DNA of 42,739 bases from Verrucomicrobiota bacterium (GCA_013820875.1 JACDHS010000030.1:1-42739); one strand, 5' to 3'. Shown: positions 32,978 to 42,529, counted from the first letter of the stretch. The notes: a model not told the origin generated them from the sequence alone. Translations and numbers: made by a program.

Positions 32978-34852
32978 ATGAGAGAAGAATTTGAAAAACA
33001 GGCGGCCTCCGGAAAAATACAAAATAAACATGTTGAACCCCTTGTCGCCCTCTACGAGAGCGGCTTCTGTTCCCACAAGAGCTGGGGCTTTGGTAGAATC
33101 ACTGCGGTGGACACTGTGTTCTGCCGTGTTTCAATTGATTTCCCAAGCAAAGCCGGCCACCAGATGGACCTGTCTTTTGCCGCTGAATCATTGAAGCCGA
33201 TTCCCAAGGATCACATCCTGGCCCGCAAGAGTTCTGATCTCCAAGCGCTGCGGCAGATGGCCGCATTGAACCATCTTGACCTGATCAAGTTGGTTCTGCA
33301 GAGCTATGATGGACGTGCCACAGTGGATCAGATTCAACAGTTACTCGTCCCGGACGTCATTCAGGAGGATTGGAAAAAATGGTGGGACACCGCGAAGAAG
33401 GAGCTGAAGAAAGACGGCCATTTCCAAATGCCTGGCAAGAAGTCGGAACCGATCATTTACCAGGAACAAGAAATCTCCTTGCAGGAACGTTTGATGGCGG
33501 AGTTTCGCGCCGCGAAAGGTTTGAAGAACCGATTGAACGTCGCAAACGAGATCAACAAGAACATTGCCGACCTGACCGATAAAGAGGCAGCGGTGCGGGA
33601 GATCGTGCAGGCGTTGAATGCAGAAATCGCCTCGCATCAACGGACGCAGCCGACTGTTGCGTTGGAAGCCATTTTCGTTCGTGACGAATTGCGGGAAGCT
33701 ACTGGGGTTGTAGCTGGGGATACCGATATTCCTTCGGAGACAGTCTGGAATCAGGAAACGAAGCTCGCGCCTCTCCTCGAAGCGCTTCCCGCCGCGAAAT
33801 ATCGTCGTTCATTGCAATCGTTCAAAGCATCGAACCCGGCCTTGTGGCACGAAGCCCTTCTGAACGTCATCAATAATGTTTCCGCCAAACTCGCAAGCGA
33901 AGTGGCGCATGCCTTGATACAGGGCGACAAGTTTCAGCAGCTTAAAGAAGTGATTTCACGGCTCATCGGGCATCACCAGGCGAGCAGCGAACTGCTCCTG
34001 TGGCTGGCGCGCGAGCGTTCGGATGAATTCGCCGATATCCTCGGGCCGGAAGTGTTTCGTGCCATGTTGACCGCGATGGAACGCGATCAATTCAACGAGA
34101 AGCGCTCGAACAAATTGCGCGACTACATCCTGGATGATCAGAAGCTGATAGTTGAACTGTTGGCATCGGCTGATCTTGAAGTGATTAAGGATGTGACGCG
34201 CACCCTGCAGCTTTCTCCATGCTTTGATGACATGGACAAGCGTTCCCTGCTCGCCCGCATTGTGAAAAGTTACCCGGCGGTTCAATCACTGATCAGCGGT
34301 GAACAAACGCGTCAGGACACCACCATGCTGGTCTCGTGGGAAAGTCTCGAGCGCCGCAAGAACGAATACACCGAACTGGTGCAGAAAACGATCCCTGCCA
34401 ACTCAAAAGAAATCGCCATTGCCCGCAGCTATGGTGACTTGCGCGAAAACCACGAGTACAAAGCAGCCAAGGAAATGCAGAAATTTCTCATGCGCCGCAA
34501 ATCTGAATTGGAACAGGATCTCAGTCGGGCACGCGGCACGGATTTCGCCAATACAAAGACGGATGAAGTGGGCCCCGGCACCAAAGTGTCTGTCACGGAT
34601 ACGAATGCCAACCAGCGCGAGGTCTTCACGATTCTCGGTGCATGGGATTCTATTCCTGAGGATTACGTTGTCAGTTATCTCACCCCGATTGCCCAGGCAT
34701 TGATGAACAAAAAGGTGGGCGAGGAAGTTGAGTTTGAGATGGACGGGCAGAAGAAGCGTTTTCGTATCGATTCCATCGAAGCCGCGCAGGTTGCCGCGCC
34801 TGCGGCATCTGCCGCACCTGAAGTGCCGGCTCCGGCAACTCCTGCGGCGTAA
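32978..34852 (+). CDS. greA: Long GreA fusion: transcript cleavage factor with a large N-terminal domain
   Basis: A 624-residue protein whose C-terminal part (about 450-605) is a complete GreA: coiled-coil with the tip motif G-D-L-R-E-N-H-E-Y (486-494), including the acidic residues that reach the polymerase active site, and a C-terminal FKBP-like domain (YVVSYLTPIAQALMNKKVG). It rescues backtracked RNA polymerase by stimulating transcript cleavage. The first 449 residues are mainly helical and unlike normal GreA (about 158 residues). Chlamydial GreA has a similar large N-terminal extension, which supports the PVC assignment. The last 19 residues are Ala/Pro-rich. Ribosome site AAGG lies at 32967-32970, eight bases before ATG 32978. 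Confidence 0.93.
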   Translation: MREEFEKQAASGKIQNKHVEPLVALYESGFCSHKSWGFGRITAVDTVFCRVSIDFPSKAGHQMDLSFAAESLKPIPKDHILARKSSDLQALRQMAALNHLDLIKLVLQSYDGRATVDQIQQLLVPDVIQEDWKKWWDTAKKELKKDGHFQMPGKKSEPIIYQEQEISLQERLMAEFRAAKGLKNRLNVANEINKNIADLTDKEAAVREIVQALNAEIASHQRTQPTVALEAIFVRDELREATGVVAGDTDIPSETVWNQETKLAPLLEALPAAKYRRSLQSFKASNPALWHEALLNVINNVSAKLASEVAHALIQGDKFQQLKEVISRLIGHHQASSELLLWLARERSDEFADILGPEVFRAMLTAMERDQFNEKRSNKLRDYILDDQKLIVELLASADLEVIKDVTRTLQLSPCFDDMDKRSLLARIVKSYPAVQSLISGEQTRQDTTMLVSWESLERRKNEYTELVQKTIPANSKEIAIARSYGDLRENHEYKAAKEMQKFLMRRKSELEQDLSRARGTDFANTKTDEVGPGTKVSVTDTNANQREVFTILGAWDSIPEDYVVSYLTPIAQALMNKKVGEEVEFEMDGQKKRFRIDSIEAAQVAAPAASAAPEVPAPATPAA

Positions 34853-34859
34853 GGCTCAG

Positions 34860-35822
34860 TCATTTATTTTGGGAATAACGCTGCTTGCCTGTCACAAAGC
34901 CAAGCAGCGTTCCCCAAAATCCTGCCAGGAACAGAATCGGATTCGCCAACAACAGCAAAGGTGTTTTTGGATCGCGCACGCGCCACGATTCCATGTTTGT
35001 GAACTGAGTCAAAACCAGGAGTGCCAGCCCAATTGCTCCAGCGCATTTCAGCGAAAAGAAGGCTGTGACGACTGCCAGCGGGAGCAATGGGTAAAGATAC
35101 TTCGAGAGATGATGGGTCCAATGCCCGCTGTAAGGAATCTGTTTCAGTTTCAATCCCCAACGACGGAACAATGCTCCGAACGATTCTGCCAATTGATAAT
35201 GTTTGGTCAGCATATCGCGAAATCGAAGCGGGCGTTTCTGTGAGTGGTAATGGAATATTTCTGCGTTGCTGACGAAGACTTCTCCTTGTTCGCTCAAGCG
35301 TAGAAACAAATCCATATCTTCGCCGGCGAAGCTGAATCGTTCTGTATCGTAGCCGCCGATCTTCAGGAAAACATCTCGCCGGATCAGGTCCAGTTTGCCG
35401 CTGATCCCCTGCTGCACACGACCGATCCAGCGGGCCATCATCACCTTGCCCCAGAAATTATATTGTTCCCAATTCTCGCGGGGCAGAGTGACCAGCGGAA
35501 CAGCCGCCACTCTTTTATTGGTGAGCGAGTTGTAGAGAGTCTCCACAGCCTGCGGATCTTCCGGGACGCAATCCTGTTGCATGTTCAGGAGAAAATCGCC
35601 GGTGGCTTGCTGCGCGCCGTAATTATAGTCCCAACTCAACGCGTTACCTTCCGGGTTGCGCACGTACTTCACGCCGGGCGGAGGTGTCAGTGAAGATTTT
35701 GGACTGCTATCCACGAGGATGATCTCGTGCGGGTGAATGGTTTGTTTCGCCAGACCATCGAGGAGCCGATCCAAGTCACCCAGGTTTCCGTAAACCGGAA
35801 TGATGACTGAAATTGTTGGCAT
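34860..35822 (-). CDS. Family 2 glycosyltransferase
   Basis: A 320-residue transferase with a GT-A fold. The start at 35822 (MPTISVIIPVYGN) is chosen because the family N-terminus begins there; an ATG 5 codons earlier is possible. Motifs: SVIIPVYGNLGDLDRLL, the nucleotide/acceptor region NPEGNALSWDYN, and AGEDMDLFLRL (the ED motif). Two membrane segments follow in the last third (LLPLAVVTAFFSL and LLLLANPILFLAGFWG), placing it at the inner membrane. It is the last gene of the minus-strand polysaccharide cluster and adds a sugar to a lipid-linked glycan. Confidence 0.9.
   Translation of the reverse strand: MPTISVIIPVYGNLGDLDRLLDGLAKQTIHPHEIILVDSSPKSSLTPPPGVKYVRNPEGNALSWDYNYGAQQATGDFLLNMQQDCVPEDPQAVETLYNSLTNKRVAAVPLVTLPRENWEQYNFWGKVMMARWIGRVQQGISGKLDLIRRDVFLKIGGYDTERFSFAGEDMDLFLRLSEQGEVFVSNAEIFHYHSQKRPLRFRDMLTKHYQLAESFGALFRRWGLKLKQIPYSGHWTHHLSKYLYPLLPLAVVTAFFSLKCAGAIGLALLVLTQFTNMESWRVRDPKTPLLLLANPILFLAGFWGTLLGFVTGKQRYSQNK
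34867..34919. terminator. Long hairpin between convergent greA and GT2 gene
   Basis: AACGCTGCTTG (34877-34887) pairs with CAAGCAGCGTT (34901-34911), and outside it TTTTGGG (34867-34873) pairs with CCCAAAA (34913-34919). The stem is partly inside the GT2 coding end and lies 15 bp past the greA stop. No T-run follows on either side, so a Rho-independent role is only a suggestion. Confidence 0.4.
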
Positions 35823-35888
35823 GAGCGATGTTGGCATTTGTGTTGGTAAAGGAATCGCGCAGCAATTCCAGCCCGGCAAGCTGAAATG

Positions 35889-36830
35889 CTATGCTAAGAA
35901 AGTATTGCTACAAAACCTGAGACACTCGTCAACTTCCTCCGCGTAATCATCAGCAGGAATAAATCCCACCGCTTCTGCCCGACTAACATCGAAATGCAAA
36001 GAAGCGGAAACAGTATCGCCACTGGGGCGATGAATAGTGGGGCGAAACCCAAGCACTTGTTCGCAACGATCAGCAATCAACTCGGTCATGGCTAGAACCG
36101 TCATAGACTTGTGACTGCCGATATTAAAGATGCCGTCACCCAACTGTTCGCGTGGCAACTGCAAAAAGTGGGTTATCGCGTTTGTAACATCAGTTGAGGT
36201 AATGAAATTCCGTTGCTGCATCCCAGTCGATTTGAGCACCAGCTTGCGAGATGTTACCGCCTGTCGGCAGAGATCGTTCGCCAGCAGCATCCAGCAGTTG
36301 ACCTGTGCGTGAACTGGTGCGCCGAAACCGTTGGCCAGTCGAATTACTACGCCTGCCATCCCCTTTGTATCGGCCAATACAAGATCCTCTGCTGCTTTGT
36401 GTGTGATTCCGTAAATGTGTGCCGGCCGCGGCAACGTTTCTTCCGTCAATGTTCCGACCAGCGGAGACCGGTAAACATGCGCTGTGGATAAATACAGAAA
36501 CCGCTCAATCCCAGCGCAACGGGCTGCTTCCATAAGCCGCAGGGTTCCGAGAACATTGATTTCAAACGCCTTTATCGGGTCGAGAGCACAATCAGCATCG
36601 TTCAATGCGGCAAGATGAACGATTTGTTTGATACCAGCACAGGCATTTTTAAGAGACTCTACAGAGGCAAAATCCGTTTTGACCGGCTCTGCCCCAGCGA
36701 GTTGTTCTGGAACAGGCTGTTCGGAATGGCGGGTTCCTAATCGGACCTTGGTACCTGCTTTGAGCATTGCACAAGCCAGTCGGCTTCCGATGTAACCCAT
36801 ACCCCCGGTTATCAACACCGGGTTGCTCAT
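35889..36830 (-). CDS. SDR-family NAD(P)-dependent epimerase/reductase
   Basis: A 313-residue extended SDR. The Rossmann motif is G-G-M-G-Y-I-G-S (9-16) and the active-site Ser/Thr are in YLSTAHVY (115-116). The Tyr140 motif reads Y-G-I-T-H-K: a His occupies the usual Lys position (Y+4) and Lys145 comes one later. In this cluster it probably acts on a CDP-4-keto-6-deoxy sugar as a 4-reductase. It overlaps the cupin epimerase by 4 bp (ATGA), so the two are translationally coupled. Confidence 0.85.
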   Translation of the reverse strand: MSNPVLITGGMGYIGSRLACAMLKAGTKVRLGTRHSEQPVPEQLAGAEPVKTDFASVESLKNACAGIKQIVHLAALNDADCALDPIKAFEINVLGTLRLMEAARCAGIERFLYLSTAHVYRSPLVGTLTEETLPRPAHIYGITHKAAEDLVLADTKGMAGVVIRLANGFGAPVHAQVNCWMLLANDLCRQAVTSRKLVLKSTGMQQRNFITSTDVTNAITHFLQLPREQLGDGIFNIGSHKSMTVLAMTELIADRCEQVLGFRPTIHRPSGDTVSASLHFDVSRAEAVGFIPADDYAEEVDECLRFCSNTFLA

Positions 36831-37276
36831 CGATGCTTCAACTCCCAGTCATACGGAATGGTGGGATCATTCGGATCCCGACGTTGGATTTCATTTGCAT
36901 CATGCGGAATGTCAGAGCAGTTGGCGACCATGGCGGGAACGACACCGACGCCTTTGAAACCATTCCAAACCATCGGTGGGATAGTAACAAGTTGATAATT
37001 ATCCGGGCCAAGGAAAATTTCCTGGACTTGCCCCCGTGTAGAACTATCGGGACGCTCATCATAAAGGACCAATTTTATGTTCCCCAAAGGCACAGCATAA
37101 TTGAGCGTCATCTCGAGATGGATGTGCCAGGCCTTTACTACTCCAGGATTGACCCACGAAAAATAGACCTCTCCAAATCGGGAAAAACCAACGGAATCGC
37201 ACCGCAGCATGTGCATGATTTTTCCGCGCTCATCGACAATTTGCCGCAAAGGTCGGATTTGAACTCCATTTATCAT
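36827..37276 (-). CDS. RmlC-like cupin sugar epimerase
   Basis: A 149-residue cupin of the dTDP-4-dehydrorhamnose 3,5-epimerase family, probably acting on the CDP-4-keto-6-deoxyhexose made by RfbG. The family core is clear: GVVKAWHIHLEMTLNYAVP with His51 and His53, IKLVLYDERPDS, and IPYDW near the end. The usual P-x-G-x-A-H-G-F motif is here PPMVWNGFKGVG, so one His is missing; the reaction may be limited to one carbon. It starts 4 bp after the rfbG stop and overlaps the SDR gene. Confidence 0.8.
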   Translation of the reverse strand: MINGVQIRPLRQIVDERGKIMHMLRCDSVGFSRFGEVYFSWVNPGVVKAWHIHLEMTLNYAVPLGNIKLVLYDERPDSSTRGQVQEIFLGPDNYQLVTIPPMVWNGFKGVGVVPAMVANCSDIPHDANEIQRRDPNDPTIPYDWELKHR

Positions 37277-37280
37277 AAAG

Positions 37281-38348
37281 TCAGGGTTGAAGGAACTGCT
37301 GAATTTGGCGGCGGCTTATTTCGATAGCGGGTTTGTTTTCGAAAAAATCTTTATACCAGGCGGTTGTTTCTGCGATAGCGCGTTCGAAGGTCCAGTGCGG
37401 ATGCCAGCCGAGTTGCAGATGAGCTTTGTCACAGTTGAGATGCAGCAGGCCTGCTTCTTTGGGTGCTGTCGCGTCCGGGGTTACCTCTATATTTCCCGAA
37501 CCCCACAATCGGACAATCTGCTCGGCAACTTTGATTACCGGATGGGAAGCATCAGAGCCCGGGCCGAAGTTCCACGAACACGAAAAACGCTTGGGCTCCT
37601 GCAACAACCGTGCGGCGAGAAAGATGTAGCCTGCAAGTGGATCCAGCACATGTTGCCATGGCCGGGTCGCTTGTGGATTGCGGAGCGTGATAGGTTGCCC
37701 GGCTGATAATGCCTTGATGCAATCGGGTATTATTCGGTTTTCTGACCAATCTCCACCACCGATCACGTTGCCAGCCCGAACACTGGCAGCGCCAAAATTT
37801 TCCCGTGAGTGAAAGAAAGATTGCAGGTAGGACGAGAAAACCAATTCCGCTGCGGCTTTGGATGCGCTGTAAGGATCGTATCCTCCCAATTCGTCCGACT
37901 CACGGTAGCCCCAGATCCATTCCTTATTGCGATAACACTTGTCCGACGTCACATAAACGAGCGCCCGCACGGACGGTGTTTTTCGAATAGCTTCCAATAG
38001 ATTGACTGACCCACCTACGTTGGTGTCGAACGTTAACTTGGGTTCAGAATAACTCCGCCGCACCAGTGGCTGTGCAGCCAGATGGAAGACCACTTCAGGT
38101 TCGAAGCTGTTTAACGCGCTGTGCAAAGTAGCGGCATCGCGAATATCTCCACGAGTATCACGCATTACTTCATGCAGGCCCAACAGATTGAAGTGGTCGT
38201 TGGCTTGGAGGGGATCCAGGGCAAACCCAGCGACCTCCGCCCCAAGTTCCCGCAACCAGAGGGTCAGCCATGAGCCTTTAAAACCGGTATGACCGGTGAC
38301 AAACACCTTTTTGCCGTGCAATGTTTCAATTATTTCCAGGAAATCCAT
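37281..38348 (-). CDS. rfbG: CDP-glucose 4,6-dehydratase
   Basis: Converts CDP-glucose to CDP-4-keto-6-deoxyglucose using bound NAD+. The 355-residue length is standard. Family signatures are the Rossmann motif G-H-T-G-F-K-G (19-25), TSDKCYRNKEWIWGYRE, and the catalytic Tyr160-x3-Lys164 in Y-D-P-Y-S-A-S-K. It overlaps rfbF by 19 bp and lies 4 bp before the cupin epimerase gene. Confidence 0.96.
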   Translation of the reverse strand: MDFLEIIETLHGKKVFVTGHTGFKGSWLTLWLRELGAEVAGFALDPLQANDHFNLLGLHEVMRDTRGDIRDAATLHSALNSFEPEVVFHLAAQPLVRRSYSEPKLTFDTNVGGSVNLLEAIRKTPSVRALVYVTSDKCYRNKEWIWGYRESDELGGYDPYSASKAAAELVFSSYLQSFFHSRENFGAASVRAGNVIGGGDWSENRIIPDCIKALSAGQPITLRNPQATRPWQHVLDPLAGYIFLAARLLQEPKRFSCSWNFGPGSDASHPVIKVAEQIVRLWGSGNIEVTPDATAPKEAGLLHLNCDKAHLQLGWHPHWTFERAIAETTAWYKDFFENKPAIEISRRQIQQFLQP

Positions 38349-39115
38349 GGAGCATTCCCTTCTTTAATCATTGAATTGAGCAGGGAGTAATCCCTGTAGG
38401 TGTCCATCGGATGCCAAAAGCCTTCGTGCGAAAACATCACCATTTCCCGATTTTCGGCCAGCTTCCTCATCGGTTCCACCTCCAACATCTGGTTGGCTTT
38501 AGGATCCAAATAGGAAAAAACTTCCTTCCGACAAACGAAAAAGCCGCCGGAAATAGTGCCTCCGCTCGCCTGGGGTTTCTCGTTGAATTCCGTGACACAC
38601 CCATTCGCGTCGCTGACCAATTCGCCAAACCGGCCAGGCGGTCTGACGCCGGTAACGGTCATTGCCTTTTTATGATTAAGATGAAACTCGACAAGAGCAT
38701 TTATGTCTACATTCCCGACGCCATCCCCGTAAGTTAAAAGGAAGTTTTCATCCTCTGCCAGATAGGGTTGCACCATTCGCAAACGTGTAGCGGTTAAGGA
38801 CTCCAGCCCGGTATCCGCGAGTGTCACGGTCCAATCCAGCTCTGTGTGTTGGTTGTGATAACTGATTGCCCGGTTCTTGCCCAGGGCAAGGGTGAAATCC
38901 TGACGCTGGGTATCATAATTCAAAAAGAACTCTTTGATGATCTGCCCTTTATAACCGAGGCACAGGATAAATTCTTTATGCCCGAATTTGGCATAATGTT
39001 TCATAATATGCCATAGGATCGGTTGGTTTCCCAAGGGAATCATCGGTTTGGGCAGGTCATCAGCCACATCCCGGATACGTGTGCCATAGCCACCACAGAA
39101 AATTACAACTTTCAT
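38330..39115 (-). CDS. rfbF: Glucose-1-phosphate cytidylyltransferase
   Basis: Makes CDP-glucose from glucose-1-phosphate and CTP. The 261-residue protein has the nucleotidyl transferase N-terminus G-G-Y-G-T-R (8-13), then DDLPKPMIPLGNQPILWH, and the RfbF-specific CLGYKGQIIKEFFLNY and TYGDGVGNVDI segments. The last part (EGFWHPMDTYRDYSLLNSM) is the family C-terminus. It overlaps rfbG by 19 bp and starts 50 bp after the GT61 gene. Confidence 0.97.
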   Translation of the reverse strand: MKVVIFCGGYGTRIRDVADDLPKPMIPLGNQPILWHIMKHYAKFGHKEFILCLGYKGQIIKEFFLNYDTQRQDFTLALGKNRAISYHNQHTELDWTVTLADTGLESLTATRLRMVQPYLAEDENFLLTYGDGVGNVDINALVEFHLNHKKAMTVTGVRPPGRFGELVSDANGCVTEFNEKPQASGGTISGGFFVCRKEVFSYLDPKANQMLEVEPMRKLAENREMVMFSHEGFWHPMDTYRDYSLLNSMIKEGNAPWISWK

Positions 39116-39164
39116 TCGTTATTTGAACCTCATTTCAACAAGTCGCGGCTCGTTAGGACAGTTT

Positions 39165-40382
39165 TTATTCAAAATGGAATTCTTTCAAAGCCTTTTCCAA
39201 CGCCGATATATCCACAAGCAGATCTTTCTCCGGAGCGTGAGGATCACGCCCTTCCTTCGGTTGCTGCCCAACTCCGGTCATGTAGCGATAGCTCAAACCC
39301 GCCGCATCAGACAATGCCCAGAAGCAGCCATTCACATAATCTGGTGAGAAAATCTCCAGAACGGGTGTGCCGGGCCGACAGAACGCCAAATGGGTAAGTC
39401 CGGCCCCATGCGCCGAGACGACAGCTTCGGCTGAAGAAAACAAATTCACTTTCTGCCGAAAGGAGAGATCTTCGCAGTGAACATTCTGGAATCCGAACCT
39501 TTCCAATAGTTCAACTACTTCCGGCTCATTTAAGACGTGACGGTAACCCGCTTTATTGCGGGCTATATAAATCCGGGATTTTGTGCTGGTCTTCGACCGT
39601 ATTGACGAAAACGCCTGCTGCAGAAATTCCACCATCCAAGGCTGAAATCCGTCCGGCGCGCAAACATACGAAGGCACCAGCAAAGTTTCGCATTGCAGAT
39701 GATCGCCCGCATTCAGGTACACGCGCTTATTCTTCGGGATGCCCAACAAGTCGAGCATCTCCGATTTCCAGTCGTTCCTGGGGCCATTGAGGATCAGCCC
39801 ATCCAGGCTGCGCCAATCAATGCGGGCCTGTTCCAGCAATGCCAGTCTCGGAATCAGTTCCAGAACCCAATGTGCGTAGTTCCATCCCGAGAGCCGGGCC
39901 AGGCTCGCATAAGTGCCCTTCAATTGTTTTATCTCCGGCAGTTTGGGCCGCCAAAAGAGCGGGTGCTGCCGTGGCTTTAAAAACCAGTCCGGAGATAGAT
40001 CCGCTAGTAAGACATCGTCGGCTGTTATCACCGCTCCCGATGGCCCAACCACCCGGCCTTGCGGTAAGGTGACCACAAACCTTGCAGGGTTGCTAATTCG
40101 CAAGCCGTGTTGCATGCGCCAGTCCGACGCGGACTGAATCGGACAAGCCATCGAACGCTCGACAACATTGGCCGGGCTCAATTCCTGATATTGATGCGCA
40201 TTCGCCACCGTTTCCCCTGCCCAATCGCCGGTATGTAAAAGGACTCGCTGCGGAGGCAATGGCGCGAAACCTAATATCTTGCCAAACCGTCGCGGCAATC
40301 CAGCGAATGCTGGATGCAGTAAACGTTGGCAAACCGGGATGGCGGTACGCCGGGCCAGGACTCTTAAAAAGCGGTTTTGCAC
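39165..40382 (-). CDS. GT61-family glycosyltransferase
   Basis: A 405-residue enzyme of the GT61 (DUF563) family, found in bacterial capsule and O-antigen clusters. The domain covers about 150-390, with RLSGWNYAHWVLELIPRL, TKSRIYIARNKAGYRHVLNE and AVVSAHGAGLTHLAFC (an invariant stretch of the family), and GTPVLEIFSP. GTG start at 40382. It is cytoplasmic or peripheral and starts the run of CDP-sugar genes. The region 40383-40628 upstream has only one stem (CCGCGAA/TTCGCGG at 40498-40517). Confidence 0.92.
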   Translation of the reverse strand: MQNRFLRVLARRTAIPVCQRLLHPAFAGLPRRFGKILGFAPLPPQRVLLHTGDWAGETVANAHQYQELSPANVVERSMACPIQSASDWRMQHGLRISNPARFVVTLPQGRVVGPSGAVITADDVLLADLSPDWFLKPRQHPLFWRPKLPEIKQLKGTYASLARLSGWNYAHWVLELIPRLALLEQARIDWRSLDGLILNGPRNDWKSEMLDLLGIPKNKRVYLNAGDHLQCETLLVPSYVCAPDGFQPWMVEFLQQAFSSIRSKTSTKSRIYIARNKAGYRHVLNEPEVVELLERFGFQNVHCEDLSFRQKVNLFSSAEAVVSAHGAGLTHLAFCRPGTPVLEIFSPDYVNGCFWALSDAAGLSYRYMTGVGQQPKEGRDPHAPEKDLLVDISALEKALKEFHFE

Positions 40383-40628
40383 AAGAAAGGTTTAGCCTTT
40401 TAACCAATTTGTTCTGCTGGGATATCAGCACGGATACAACGTTTGGTAGCGGTAGCATGGCCTTTCCTCAGATGTCCTGCAAACAAATGCTTACCTGCCG
40501 CGAAATCAGATTCGCGGTTAGAATCCTTCAATAGCCGACAGTTCTGGAGTATTGCAACTGCCAAGCTTGCAGTATAAGCGTTCAACCCCTCGCCTTAAGA
40601 AAAAAGTCGGTAACTTCTCATCGAGCAA

Positions 40629-42446
40629 TTAGTCCCGCCTGAATAGCATTAGGCCGACTTGGTTGGTGCTCATGAAAAATCCTCCCCCACAGTTCTGTTC
40701 CTGCAGCAGGGCACCGTTAAATGTTCTTTTATGATTCAGATTGTCGGGATGTGAAAATGAACCTTTGAACAAACCTGATTTCGAGTTAAACGACACTAGT
40801 GCAGAATCGGCATTTGTGCTGCTGGCGTTTGTAGAGCATAGGACTTGGTATGCACTTAAATCACCATGCTCAAAAAAGAAGGTGCCACTCTCCAAATCAG
40901 GGGCTCCGATCATCCGGGTCACCAGAGGTGTGTAAACCGAACCCAACACGTCAGTCTGGTTAGTAAATGGGACATTATAATACTTACTTGCCGGAGTGAC
41001 TGCTGTTTTGATCCAACTGACAGATCCAGCGGGAGCATTGTTTGTTGTGAAATTGCTGTTTGTAAATGTCAGCCAACCAAGTGTTGAGCCGTTGAAATTG
41101 ATGGCATTCCTATTCTCAACCTGTGGATACAGTCGAGAGAAAAAGGGCGTATGGCGATTTTTGGAAATTCGAACACTTTGCCTTACAGGAGATGCATCTG
41201 CTAACCTTCCAGATAACTTTACTCTGCCGTCATTGCTGATAGAAATGGTCGCATACCCGTAACCAGGAGGGCCGTCCTGTGCCTCCGTCGCCCCCGGCAA
41301 CAGCATGGTGTAGCGTCCGGAGAGATTCGTGGCGAAGTTTTTCGGATGGACGGCGCGATCTGCTATCAACGTGGCTGTCCATTCACCGTCGCTCACCGTG
41401 CCCAGAATCTGATCGGTTGCGCAGTTAAGACTCAAAGCCAACGTTAAGTTTGGTTTCCCAGATTTCTTCCGGGAAACGGAGAAACTTGCCGTTCCATCCG
41501 TTTCGAATCTGCTAGTGAAGGGGAGAGCGTCGCCATCCAGAGACAGTTTTCCGGTGAAGCGAGCGTTTTTGTTTAAAACCATCGAAACAAATCCAGAGCT
41601 GTGGTGACGCACTTCGTCCGATTCATGGAACAGTCCGTTATACCGACCGGCAGCTTGCACAATGCAGGGCGTTCCTGCGCCATCTCCAAAAGATTCAAAT
41701 GCAGGAGGCGTTCCATTGCCGTAGAGAGTTGAGATTTCTGCAGAGCTTAAACTGCGACCCCAGTAACCAACTTCATCAATCGAACCATTCCATGGCCAGC
41801 CGTTCTTTTCCATTCCCACCCAGAAGTCCCAGCCGCCATTTTGCACACTATTTGTAAACGTCACATTTTCTTCAAACTGCCCATCAACATAGAGTTCGAT
41901 GCTGTTGCCGTTGCGTTGAAGGAGCAAATGTCGCCAGACATTCGTCGGCATTACATATGCAAACTGATGATTCAACAAAAGCGAGTGATTCGCCGTGCCG
42001 CTCATCATTAACAGGTGCAACCGATGCGGTCCTGTGTAGTTGTCCACGTAGAAATGGATCTCGCCCCATTTATTGAAAATATGGTCGGCGTCATACCTCA
42101 TCGCCTGATGGTTCACCCAACTCGAGACTGCCCAATCACCCGAGAACGTTAGCGGAACTCTCGCATCGGTGTTTGCCACATATAATCCCTGGTCTCCCTG
42201 GAAGGCATTGAACAATGCCGCTCCATTCAATTTCCCATCCGGGTTGAGCTGGACGCCGTTATGTGGGGTCAAATGAAACTGATTTGTTGTAGAATCGAAG
42301 CGGGTACTATTCGTCTCATCCAGCTTCCAGTAAGCTTTCAATCCTTCCGTGAGTGGAACGTCGTTTAGAGGAGAAACGGGCGTTTGACCTTGCGCAAACG
42401 GGAAAGTTAAGAGTCCGAAAATCCCGACGATCAGAGTTGTTTTCAT
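40629..42446 (-). CDS. Secreted LamG-domain protein with the shared C-terminal domain
   Basis: A 605-residue exported protein (signal peptide 1-20, cleavage near AQG-Q). Residues 33-243 form a LamG/concanavalin-like domain (AYWKLDE, AWAVSSWV-type strand at GDWAVSSWV, SIELYVDGQ, WNGSIDEVGYWGRSLS), which usually binds carbohydrate. Residues 265-605 are a beta-rich domain closely similar to the C-terminal part of the anchor-M protein at 17.2-19.4 kb (RYNGLFHESDEVRHH, GPPGYGYATI, FKGSFSHP). No cell-wall anchor is visible. It is upstream of the polysaccharide genes on the same strand and may bind that surface glycan or an external one. Confidence 0.85.
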   Translation of the reverse strand: MKTTLIVGIFGLLTFPFAQGQTPVSPLNDVPLTEGLKAYWKLDETNSTRFDSTTNQFHLTPHNGVQLNPDGKLNGAALFNAFQGDQGLYVANTDARVPLTFSGDWAVSSWVNHQAMRYDADHIFNKWGEIHFYVDNYTGPHRLHLLMMSGTANHSLLLNHQFAYVMPTNVWRHLLLQRNGNSIELYVDGQFEENVTFTNSVQNGGWDFWVGMEKNGWPWNGSIDEVGYWGRSLSSAEISTLYGNGTPPAFESFGDGAGTPCIVQAAGRYNGLFHESDEVRHHSSGFVSMVLNKNARFTGKLSLDGDALPFTSRFETDGTASFSVSRKKSGKPNLTLALSLNCATDQILGTVSDGEWTATLIADRAVHPKNFATNLSGRYTMLLPGATEAQDGPPGYGYATISISNDGRVKLSGRLADASPVRQSVRISKNRHTPFFSRLYPQVENRNAINFNGSTLGWLTFTNSNFTTNNAPAGSVSWIKTAVTPASKYYNVPFTNQTDVLGSVYTPLVTRMIGAPDLESGTFFFEHGDLSAYQVLCSTNASSTNADSALVSFNSKSGLFKGSFSHPDNLNHKRTFNGALLQEQNCGGGFFMSTNQVGLMLFRRD

Positions 42447-42529
42447 GTGATTCCCTTGTTGAGCAATCCTGTTGTGGCGAAAAGAGAAAAGCCAGCAATA
42501 AATCAGCTATGAAACGCATGCACAAGATT

